The notes under the pieces were generated by a model, which had not been told where the DNA came from, searched no databases, and saw only the letters and a list, made by a program, of their open reading frames with translations. Position numbers and translations under genes: made by a program. A stretch of 42,546 nucleotides of DNA from a virus. How positions within the stretch are numbered: the first letter of the stretch is position 1; each line of letters begins with the position of its first letter. The stretch spans positions 1 through 42,546 of IMG/VR virus record IMGVR_UViG_3300013126_002960; one strand, written 5' to 3'. Of the stretch, positions 31,216-37,943 are shown piece after piece.

Positions 31216-31247
31216 CAAAGGTAATATACAAAAAAAAATTATACATA
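31216..31247 (-). promoter_or_regulatory. Bacteroidetes-type promoter
   Basis: Sense strand: TATG (31247-31244; consensus TTTG), a 20-nt spacer, TACCTTTG (31223-31216), 4 nt before the ATG at 31211. A likely leaderless transcript. Confidence 0.5.
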
Positions 31248-31276
31248 AAAAATATTCCCGATTTCTCGGGAATATT
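31245..31276 (-). terminator. Rho-independent terminator of the virion operon
   Basis: Minus strand: an 11-bp stem AATATTCCCGA/TCGGGAATATT, 4-nt loop, then T-rich sequence. It lies 22 nt after the stop of the 350-aa gene. Confidence 0.85.
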
Positions 31277-31297
31277 CAAATAAATTACTATTTAAAA

Positions 31298-32350
31298 TTA
31301 TTGTGTTTTTTGATTGTAGTTGGTAATCTTTTGGATTTTGCTCAACTCTTCGTTCAGTTTTGTTTTCTTTTTTTCCTCAACCGATTCAAGTGTGTTTAAA
31401 ATCTTATCACTTTTTTTCTTTAATTTACCAGCGGTTTTACCTTCTCCAGCTTGATCAACAGGTTGTGTAACTCTTTTGTATGAACCTTCAGCTTGTTCGA
31501 TACCGTATAGGTTTTCATCGAAGTTCTTTTTGAATCTCTTTCCTACTTTATCAGGTGTTACATTCCCTAATGCCTTTCCGTCTTTATCAACTTGAGCATT
31601 TCCTGTTGTAGAATCGCCTTCCAAATATTTCTCAATCAACTCATCGTTTGGTTTGATTTCGTCAAATGTGAGGTTGGTTTGACCTGGATAAGCGAAAGCT
31701 TCGATGTATTCATCAACCGCCTCTGAGGGTGTGTAAGCCTTTTTGCTCATTTTTTTTAATTCACCATTACCTTTGGGAAAGGTTTGAGGATTTGTTTCAT
31801 ATGATCCACTTGAACCTTCCTTTGTATAATCCTTCATTTTCTTTGCAACCGCATTCAACGCCTCTTTATTTTCTTTACCATCTTCATTATGAACTTTATT
31901 ATAAACTTGCAAACCTTTTGCCTTTTCTTCAACCACAATTTTTTCAATAAGATCGATTAATTCGTTTTCAGATAAAGTAAGTTTTTTTGTTTTTGATTCT
32001 TTGACTGACTTACAATCACAGGCTTTTTTATCCTCTTCAGACCAACCTGTTACTTTCTTACCTTCAAATCCTTCGATTTCAGTTCCATTACCACCCTTAC
32101 AACCTGCTTTACATCTTGCACCCATAAAGGCATTACTTTCATTCATATCTTCCTCCCCTAACTCTTCTTTGATTACTTCCATAATTTGGTTGAGTAGTCT
32201 ATCTGCGTCATTTTCTTTCACATCGATATCTTCAGTCTCCTTTTCATCTTTTTCGGTGACCTCAAGTTTTGATTTAATTTCAGCTATTTTCTCGTCTAAA
32301 GCCTCATTTAAGAGTTTCTCAACAAGATTATTGAATTCTGTTTCTTTCAT
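31298..32350 (-). CDS. Probable virion protein with capsid-targeting-like N-terminus
   Basis: 350 aa, highly charged. The start MKETEFNNLVEKLLNE|AL has two [L]-x-E sites. A small Cys cluster (ARCKAGCKGG, KACDCKS) lies near residues 80-115. The middle (VYNKVHNEDGKENKEALNAV, then NPQTFPKGNGELKKMSKKAY) resembles structural proteins I recall from large Bacteroidetes phages. It lies behind a TATTTAT motif and before a terminator. It could be a core or internal head protein. Confidence 0.65.
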   Translation of the reverse strand: MKETEFNNLVEKLLNEALDEKIAEIKSKLEVTEKDEKETEDIDVKENDADRLLNQIMEVIKEELGEEDMNESNAFMGARCKAGCKGGNGTEIEGFEGKKVTGWSEEDKKACDCKSVKESKTKKLTLSENELIDLIEKIVVEEKAKGLQVYNKVHNEDGKENKEALNAVAKKMKDYTKEGSSGSYETNPQTFPKGNGELKKMSKKAYTPSEAVDEYIEAFAYPGQTNLTFDEIKPNDELIEKYLEGDSTTGNAQVDKDGKALGNVTPDKVGKRFKKNFDENLYGIEQAEGSYKRVTQPVDQAGEGKTAGKLKKKSDKILNTLESVEEKKKTKLNEELSKIQKITNYNQKTQ

Positions 32351-32359
32351 TTTGAGTTT

Positions 32360-32372
32360 TTTATTATAAATA
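32360..32372 (-). promoter_or_regulatory. Late-promoter-like motif TATTTATAATAAA
   Basis: Minus-strand motif 9 nt before the ATG at 32350. It is the same 13-mer as at 26831-26843. Confidence 0.5.
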
Positions 32373-32386
32373 TCTTATCATTTTAT

Positions 32387-33058
32387 TTAGTTACCTTTTA
32401 GTTCTTTCAGAATCATATTTAGAATCATCTCCTGACTCAAACCAGTTTGGTTACTAACATTCTTTACCGCCTCAGCCAACAATCTATTTTCAGTTAATTT
32501 CAAAGCATTAATATCACCTTGATTACAATAAGGAAAAGTTTTACACTTCCCTTTAACTTGTACGAATTTCCCTCCACTATATAATGGTTTGGCAGCCCCT
32601 CTCCAATTCTTTTTATTCGGAGCTAAAAAAGCAGGTCCCGAATACGCACCCGATGACGCTGAAGTTGTTGCTTCTTTCGCCTCAACTTTCTTTCCCTCTC
32701 CTTGTTCAAATTTAATGTCTTTTAAACTCATCCCTTTGGACAAACCATTTTTGGATTTGTTTTCTTCAACATTTGCATAGATATAAGAACCCGCATTACT
32801 TGAGGTTGTCATCTCGGAAACACTTTCTTTTTTCATGGTTCCAAATAACGGAGCTGAATAACCACCAGCACTTCCTGTTCCTGTTGCCTCTTCCACTTCT
32901 CCATCAACCTCATCTTCCATCTCGTCTTCATCTCCGTTTTTAATCATTTGTTTTGCTTTAGTTGCGGATTTGAAAGCATCGGATGGATCATATCCGTGAG
33001 ATACTTCTTTATTAAAGGCTTTACTCAATGCTGATTTAAATTTTTCGTTGAAATTCAT
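32387..33058 (-). CDS. Virion-type hypothetical protein with low-complexity middle
   Basis: 223 aa from the ATG at 33058, which overlaps the upstream stop (ATGA); a GTG at 33097 is unlikely. It has MNFNEKFKSALSKAFNKEVS, an acidic stretch (DEDEMEDEVDGEVEE), Ser/Gly/Ala-rich repeats with the recurring GSAGGYSAPLF, ASSGAYSGPAF and SNAGSYIYA, and a helical C-terminus. The three GxYxxP-like blocks look like short binding motifs. Probably structural. Confidence 0.6.
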   Translation of the reverse strand: MNFNEKFKSALSKAFNKEVSHGYDPSDAFKSATKAKQMIKNGDEDEMEDEVDGEVEEATGTGSAGGYSAPLFGTMKKESVSEMTTSSNAGSYIYANVEENKSKNGLSKGMSLKDIKFEQGEGKKVEAKEATTSASSGAYSGPAFLAPNKKNWRGAAKPLYSGGKFVQVKGKCKTFPYCNQGDINALKLTENRLLAEAVKNVSNQTGLSQEMILNMILKELKGN

Positions 33059-33297
33059 TTTCTTATATCTGGTTCCCAAAATGCTCTTCGTGTCCACATC
33101 AAACGGTAAAAATCAACCATCACATCTCCAACAACCGCTCTGACATCTTTTTGTAATTTACCGTTTTTGATTTCTTTCTTGAGCATATCAATAAGTTTAT
33201 TTTCAAATTGTTTTACGGTATTTGTGTCCATAAAATCTTTGATCTCCTTTCGGATCATCCTTTCGATTTGTTCTTTTTCTGCGGAGGTAAATGCCAT
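33055..33297 (-). CDS. Small conserved virion-operon protein
   Basis: 80 aa, helical: KEQIERMIRKEIKDFMDTNT and LYRLMW-like VDFYRLMWTRRAFWEPDIRK. This end motif (hydrophobic helix then W.RR.FW) is familiar in phage structural clusters. It heads a late operon with a motif 10 nt upstream. Confidence 0.7.
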   Translation of the reverse strand: MAFTSAEKEQIERMIRKEIKDFMDTNTVKQFENKLIDMLKKEIKNGKLQKDVRAVVGDVMVDFYRLMWTRRAFWEPDIRK

Positions 33298-33307
33298 TAC
33301 AATTTAA

Positions 33308-33321
33308 TTTATCTATAAATA
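33308..33321 (-). promoter_or_regulatory. Late-promoter-like motif TATTTATAGATAAA
   Basis: Minus-strand motif 10 nt before the ATG at 33297. Confidence 0.5.
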
Positions 33322-33329
33322 CTCAATTA

Positions 33330-33364
33330 AAGAAAAAACCCTCACTTTTTAGGGGAGGGTTTTT
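33330..33364 (-). terminator. Terminator at the end of the 45-aa gene
   Basis: Minus strand: a 10-bp stem AAAAACCCTC/GAGGGTTTTT, an 11-nt loop, then T. It overlaps the stop of the 45-aa gene at 33342. It could also work on the plus strand. Confidence 0.75.
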
Positions 33365-33479
33365 CATTTTTAGAGTTCATATTCAGTTCATCCAAATATT
33401 TCTTGAAGAAGTTGGGTTGTTTCATTTCTTCTTCCATTTTTTTCTTGTAATACTCGTAATTGATATATTCCTCTTTCAT
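33342..33479 (-). CDS. Small charged protein (45 aa)
   Basis: It starts MKEEYINYEYYKKKMEEEMK and ends KNEKPSPKK. A helix-forming, amphipathic peptide. Its ATG overlaps the stop of the membrane/coiled-coil gene (ATGA) and its end overlaps the terminator. Last gene of the late operon begun at 36418. Confidence 0.65.
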   Translation of the reverse strand: MKEEYINYEYYKKKMEEEMKQPNFFKKYLDELNMNSKNEKPSPKK

Positions 33480-34306
33480 CGTTTTAATTTTAGGTCGATT
33501 CTTTTCCCTAATGTGATGGAAGGTCCAATTATAAAACTTGCTCGTCCATTGAAGGGGTTAATTCCTGTCGATGCTGAAATACCAAAACTGAGTCCCCACT
33601 CCGGTTCGATGACCTGTTGTGGTTTTTCAATTTTCAATCCTTTGATTATAGGTATATCCAATAAACTCCGTGGTATTTCAACCAATTCTCCATCAACTCT
33701 TGACAGAGGTGTGACCATTACCTCCTCATATCCGTCTTCAGTTGTAATCAAAGAGATCCCAAGTCCGAAGTTTAATTTATCTTGAACCACAACTCCACTG
33801 TCCTCTTCTAAATAAAGTGAAAACCTATTGGTTAGTGAAAGTTCATTCCCAAATATTTCTTCAACGGTTGTTTTCTTAAGGAAAATTTTGGCATTTCCTT
33901 TTATACTTCTTACCAAATTTGTGTCAGCAAAAACAAGTTGGTATGTTGAATCATTGAGTTGTTCCAAATTTGAACTCACAACTGTGGTGTTGTTATATCT
34001 TGGTTCAACATAAATTACGGTTCCTGGTTTAGCTTTGAGATCCTTAATTTGTTTGAGGAGAATTTGGATTTCTTTATCTTTCTCGGCCATTTCCATGGCA
34101 AGTCTTTCATTATGTGCTTTGTAAATCGCTTTGGTATAATTTCCTTTGTAATATTCAACAGTATCTGTAAGAGCCTTGGTGTTTTGATCATTCAATCCTT
34201 TATAATACCCAACTTCATTGCAACCCTTCATAAGAAAAAATCCCAATACTATAATTGTAAGTATTAGGATTAAATCTGTAACTCTTATTGTTTTCCCCTC
34301 ATTCAT
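33476..34306 (-). CDS. Membrane-anchored coiled-coil protein (possible spanin-like)
   Basis: 276 aa from the ATG at 34306, which overlaps the previous stop. A transmembrane helix spans about residues 11-26 (LILILTIIVLGFFLM), followed by KGCNEV, a coiled coil (HNERLAMEMAEKDKEIQILL) and a beta-rich C-terminal domain. An N-terminal anchor with a coiled coil recalls i-spanins, though the C-terminal domain is larger. Its neighbourhood (amidase, small membrane protein) suggests a lysis or envelope role. Confidence 0.6.
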   Translation of the reverse strand: MNEGKTIRVTDLILILTIIVLGFFLMKGCNEVGYYKGLNDQNTKALTDTVEYYKGNYTKAIYKAHNERLAMEMAEKDKEIQILLKQIKDLKAKPGTVIYVEPRYNNTTVVSSNLEQLNDSTYQLVFADTNLVRSIKGNAKIFLKKTTVEEIFGNELSLTNRFSLYLEEDSGVVVQDKLNFGLGISLITTEDGYEEVMVTPLSRVDGELVEIPRSLLDIPIIKGLKIEKPQQVIEPEWGLSFGISASTGINPFNGRASFIIGPSITLGKRIDLKLKR

Positions 34307-34835
34307 TTCCTTCGGAATCGGTTTTCTTCCTAGATCCCAAAACTTTACCCCACTTAGTTTTAAATTTGACATAAAACTGCTTAAGTTTTTGAATAAGTTC
34401 AAGAAGTTCATCATCGAGTTTCATCATATCTCCGTTTATATAAACACCGTTTTCTTCACCAATTGTGAAATTAAATTCGATATTTGATTCAATAATTTTT
34501 CCTGACCATGTAACAGTGTTTGGATAAACGATCAATGTGTCAAAATCCACGAGTTCAGTAACTTCACTTACAAACTCTTCCATTGTCTCTTGGAAAGTTT
34601 CCTTTTCCAAAGTGGTAATTTCGGTTTGTTGTTTTGTGTCACCATACATACGAATCAGACCTCCTGAAACTCTGTAGTCTTGTTCATAGTTCATAGATTT
34701 TTCAGGTTTCGCTTGGTCACCTTCAATTCTATCTTCGATATCTGCTGCGATATTTATTCTATCATCCTCAACCTGTTCAACAAGCATACTCTTTGAGAGT
34801 TTGAGAAGTTTCTTTATTTCGTCATATTGATTCAT
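34299..34835 (-). CDS. Conserved virion-type protein with capsid-targeting-like N-terminus
   Basis: 178 aa from the ATG at 34835. The start MNQYDEIKKLLKLSKSMLVE has an [L]-V-E|Q site. The body shows YRVSGGLIRMYGD, then FQETMEEFVSEV, VTWSGKIIESNIEF and IGEENGVYINGDMM, in an order I recall from structural proteins of large phages. No enzyme motif. It is coupled by overlaps with both neighbours. Confidence 0.65.
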   Translation of the reverse strand: MNQYDEIKKLLKLSKSMLVEQVEDDRINIAADIEDRIEGDQAKPEKSMNYEQDYRVSGGLIRMYGDTKQQTEITTLEKETFQETMEEFVSEVTELVDFDTLIVYPNTVTWSGKIIESNIEFNFTIGEENGVYINGDMMKLDDELLELIQKLKQFYVKFKTKWGKVLGSRKKTDSEGNE

Positions 34836-35418
34836 TTTCAAATTGTTTTTTCATTTTGATAAAGTCAAATGAAGGATTGAGTTTGGTTGATTTCTTCTCG
34901 TAGTTACTCAAGGAAGTAACTCCTTTGAATTGTTCAACGCCCTCAATTTTTACATTGTGACCAACAAAATTTGGGTCTATTTTATGTTTATTTAATAAAT
35001 ATCTTATTACTTCAGTTAATGATTTCACTTGTTTTTCGGTGTAGATATCCCAAAAATGGTGATTCCTCCATTTCCTTTCTTTAACTTCAGAAACAGAATC
35101 TCCAATCCAATTCGAATATTCGTTGGATAATGGGTTTTTTCTCATCCACCCATAATTTTCCAAACTAATAACAATTACTTTAGAATTGATTTTGTTATCC
35201 GCAAAAAAAGCGGAGACCTCCTTATCCTCAAGAATCTGATGGATCATTCCACCTTTCTCGATTATATAATGAGGCAGTCTCAAGTAATTCCCATTGAATC
35301 TCGTATTCAATGAACTCAGATAATCTTGGAAATTTCTTGAAGTGTCAGTCAGAACGATCTGAATCTTTTCACTTTCTTGAAAGTTTCGTTTGATCTTATT
35401 TCTTTTGTTAATTTTCAT
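34822..35418 (-). CDS. N-acetylmuramoyl-L-alanine amidase-like (amidase_2/PGRP) protein
   Basis: 198 aa. YLRLPHYIIEKGGMIHQIL, VIVISLENYGWM, YSNWIGDS, YTEKQVKSLTEVI and FVGHNVKIEG are the layout of the amidase_2 fold. His in LPHY and VGHN are candidate zinc ligands. The third ligand (usually a D/C near DLNPAF) is doubtful because the tail reads KLNPSFDF. It would cut the lactyl-amide bond of peptidoglycan. A virion-associated wall enzyme or lysis enzyme is possible. Confidence 0.65.
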   Translation of the reverse strand: MKINKRNKIKRNFQESEKIQIVLTDTSRNFQDYLSSLNTRFNGNYLRLPHYIIEKGGMIHQILEDKEVSAFFADNKINSKVIVISLENYGWMRKNPLSNEYSNWIGDSVSEVKERKWRNHHFWDIYTEKQVKSLTEVIRYLLNKHKIDPNFVGHNVKIEGVEQFKGVTSLSNYEKKSTKLNPSFDFIKMKKQFENESI

Positions 35419-36134
35419 TCTTTTGAATACACTAATCTTTTTCCAACTTCAGGATCGTTTTGAGGTTCAACTTGTTCAATGATCACCTCCATTTCTTTTT
35501 CAACGGGGGGTTCGAATTTACTTAAAACTTCCTCGAGTTTTTTCAAATCATCTTCGGATGGTTTGTAAGCCAATTCGTTATCATTTTGTTCTTGTTTTCC
35601 TGCCGATCTTGAAAGTTCATCAACGTCAATTTCTTTAACAGCAATCGGACCATTATTTTTCTCTGACCTATTTTCATTGGTATATTTGACCAACATATGA
35701 ATAAATGTCAGAGATATGAGTGGTAAGAGTCCTCCTGAAATTATCGATAAGAATCTTTTGTGACCAATTATATCATCGTTTTCAATTCCCATCGGTTCGA
35801 TAATCGGACCGACAAGTCCAATCCAGTCCTGAAAAAACTGAGAAGTTTCGTCGATGAAACTATAAGAAAAGAATATATTACCTACCAACTGAATTAGAGT
35901 TACAATACCGAAAGGTACATACACAAAATTTCCGAGACGAACAGAAACCGCAGCGAGAGCACTTAACGCTGCGATTTCAATCGCCACAGATAAATAAATC
36001 GCCCATGTAAGTGGGTTGGATAACTCATAAAATGTGGTTACGTGAGAAATCGAAACAAACGCAACCAATAATATCGGAATAATAAAGGTTGTTGTGATTA
36101 TTGTTTTTAAATTATTCCTGATCCAAGATGTCAT
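35415..36134 (-). CDS. Membrane protein with acidic tail
   Basis: 239 aa. Four predicted transmembrane segments: about residues 13-30 (TTFIIPILLVAFVSI), 42-62, 72-92 (YVPFGIVTLIQLVGNIFFSY) and 131-148. The last 90 residues are polar and acidic (NDNELAYKPSEDDLKKLEEV). The N-terminal basic start (MTSWIRNNLKT) is typical of the inside-first topology. No family is recognised; coupled to the amidase-like gene by ATGA. Confidence 0.6.
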   Translation of the reverse strand: MTSWIRNNLKTIITTTFIIPILLVAFVSISHVTTFYELSNPLTWAIYLSVAIEIAALSALAAVSVRLGNFVYVPFGIVTLIQLVGNIFFSYSFIDETSQFFQDWIGLVGPIIEPMGIENDDIIGHKRFLSIISGGLLPLISLTFIHMLVKYTNENRSEKNNGPIAVKEIDVDELSRSAGKQEQNDNELAYKPSEDDLKKLEEVLSKFEPPVEKEMEVIIEQVEPQNDPEVGKRLVYSKE

Positions 36135-36142
36135 TCCTGATT

Positions 36143-36418
36143 TTATTTGTCCTTCGCTTGAAGAGCGTTTATGGAAATCTTTTCTTTATCAGAGATTTCC
36201 TCCACCCTCAAGGTCTGCCAAAAGGTGGTTGTTTCCAAAATAGAAGTTAGTTCTTCTTGGGTTACATTTTGATCTTTTACTTCTGAAAGGGTGGTTTTGA
36301 TTTGTTCGATTTCTTCAGAGTTGTCTTTTACCTTACTTGAAATACCGCAAGTACGGATGAATGTGACAAACACGAAGAAAAGAATTACATAATCAATGTA
36401 GTTTTTGAATTTGCTCAT
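36143..36418 (-). CDS. Small membrane protein of the late operon
   Basis: 91 aa. One transmembrane segment (YVILFFVFVTFIRTCGI) at about residues 10-26, then a helical region with a predicted coiled coil (DNSEEIEQIKTTLSEV). It is the first gene of a six-gene run with a late-type motif 8 nt upstream. Confidence 0.6.
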   Translation of the reverse strand: MSKFKNYIDYVILFFVFVTFIRTCGISSKVKDNSEEIEQIKTTLSEVKDQNVTQEELTSILETTTFWQTLRVEEISDKEKISINALQAKDK

Positions 36419-36426
36419 GACAATTA

Positions 36427-36440
36427 TTTTTATATAAATA
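36427..36440 (-). promoter_or_regulatory. Late-promoter-like motif TATTTATATAAAAA
   Basis: Minus-strand motif 8 nt before the ATG at 36418. Confidence 0.45.
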
Positions 36441-36447
36441 GATAATA

Positions 36448-37257
36448 TTACAAATAATCAAAAAGAACAGAAGACTCATTACGAAGTTTCCTCAAAGCTT
36501 TCTCTTTGATTTGACGAACACGCTCTTTGGTGAGGGAAAAATCATTTCCAATGTCTTCCAAAGTTCTTGGTGTTCCATAAAGACCAAAATAGTCTTCAAC
36601 GATTTGTTTTTCCCGTTCATCAAGAATAGACATCATCCCGAGCATCTTTGAACGGAGGGTTCCTTTCTCATCGAAAAACTCATCAGGACGAAGAGAATCA
36701 TGGTTTTCAATCAAGTCGATAAGACCGTCCCCTTCATCATTGATATGGTCACTTAAGGAGATGGTAGAAGGAAGGCTGGTGAATTTATCTTCAAGTTCTT
36801 TGATCCCATTCTCCGCTTCTTTTTTTGCCCGATGCAAGTCTTGGACAACATTCACAGGGAGACGGATGGTACGAGCATTTTCATTCAAAGATGCAAGGAT
36901 CGATTGACGAATCCACCATACCGCATAGGAGATAAACCGAAGGTTTTTACTCCAATCAAAATTTTTGATGGCTTTGATCAGTCCGATATTACCCTCGGCA
37001 ATCAAATCAGACATATCAAGACCTTGATTTTGATATTGTTTTGCAACGGTGATTACAAATCGAAGATTACCTTGGATAAGTTCTTCTTCAATTTGTTTGA
37101 CTTCTTTAGGGGAACAAGTCCCACTCAAGATTTTCTGAGCAAGTTCTTTTTCTCGTTGAGGGGTCATCACATCAATTTTGCGAAGATCCTTCAAGTAAGT
37201 TTGGATTTCCTCTTGGTTGATGGAAATGCCAGTTGTTTTAGTTTCAACTTTCTTCAT
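36448..37257 (-). CDS. rpoD: RpoD-type sigma factor (sigma-70 family)
   Basis: 269 aa. Region 1.2 (IQTYLKDLRKIDVMTPQREK), region 2 (GNLRFVITVAKQYQNQGLDM, LIAEGNIGLIKAIKNFD, RFISYAVWWIRQSI), region 3 and region 4 with a helix-turn-helix (TLEDIGNDFSLTKERVRQIK). The length matches the short primary sigma factors of Bacteroidetes (about 287 aa). It should bind core RNA polymerase and direct it to promoters. A phage-borne copy may recognise the late motif or boost host-type promoters. Its ATG overlaps the preceding gene's end by 14 nt. Confidence 0.93.
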   Translation of the reverse strand: MKKVETKTTGISINQEEIQTYLKDLRKIDVMTPQREKELAQKILSGTCSPKEVKQIEEELIQGNLRFVITVAKQYQNQGLDMSDLIAEGNIGLIKAIKNFDWSKNLRFISYAVWWIRQSILASLNENARTIRLPVNVVQDLHRAKKEAENGIKELEDKFTSLPSTISLSDHINDEGDGLIDLIENHDSLRPDEFFDEKGTLRSKMLGMMSILDEREKQIVEDYFGLYGTPRTLEDIGNDFSLTKERVRQIKEKALRKLRNESSVLFDYL

Positions 37258-37825
37258 TATTATCGGAAATGTTTTTTAGGAATTCTTTTTCTCGTTTGGT
37301 TAGGGATTCAATCCCTTTTTTGGTGATCTTCTCCAATATACTATCAACATCCAAAGGTAAGTCGATTTTCTTGGATCTTGGCTTTTTAAACAAAGTTTCT
37401 TGTAACTCAGCAAAGGGGTCAAACCCCATCATCATGATCTTAATGTCGTCTTGGTTGGGAGCAACCCCCACCTTTGAAAGGTCGTTGTCCCTCAAATCTA
37501 AATTAACCGACTCGGAATTTACATTCCAATCAAAAAGGTGTGTGAAGATGGGGGGTTGCATCTTTACGGAAAACTTCTCGTTGTAATTGAAAAACAAATA
37601 TAAGTCACATTCACTATGAATTGCAAGATCCAACAATCTTTTTAATTCATCAAATTCGAAGTCTGAAGTAAAATGAATGATGATATGTGATTCAGAATAA
37701 ACAAATCTCACATCTTTGGAGTTGGCGAGTGGGGAAATACCATATATGATATTGGACATCTTTTGTTCTTTTCGGTGAAAATCACCAAAAATAATTAACA
37801 TATATGATTGGGTCGCATTTTTCAT
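37244..37825 (-). CDS. Conserved phage hypothetical upstream of the sigma factor
   Basis: 193 aa from the ATG at 37825 (MKNATQSYMLIIFGDFHRKE). A longer frame from 37936 would add a hydrophobic N-terminus (FFWVFSLVWCLLLIFLDIFL), which could be a real membrane segment, so the start is uncertain. The C-terminus DSILEKITKKGIESLTKREK resembles the short LDxILDKI..G..SLT..E motif common in Bacteroidetes proteins. Function unknown. Confidence 0.6.
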   Translation of the reverse strand: MKNATQSYMLIIFGDFHRKEQKMSNIIYGISPLANSKDVRFVYSESHIIIHFTSDFEFDELKRLLDLAIHSECDLYLFFNYNEKFSVKMQPPIFTHLFDWNVNSESVNLDLRDNDLSKVGVAPNQDDIKIMMMGFDPFAELQETLFKKPRSKKIDLPLDVDSILEKITKKGIESLTKREKEFLKNISDNNEES

Positions 37826-37943
37826 ATCAACTACAAACCTACTAATATTTATCTTTAAAACCAAAAAAATATCCAAGAAAATTAACAACAAACACCAAAC
37901 AAGGGAAAAAACCCAAAAAAAGTTGTTAAAATCCATAAGATTA

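Noticed and set aside
32001-32369. Plus-strand Ser-rich ORF of 122 aa
   Set aside because: Complement of Lys/Glu-rich codons of the 350-aa virion protein; the Ser/Phe-rich composition is an artefact.
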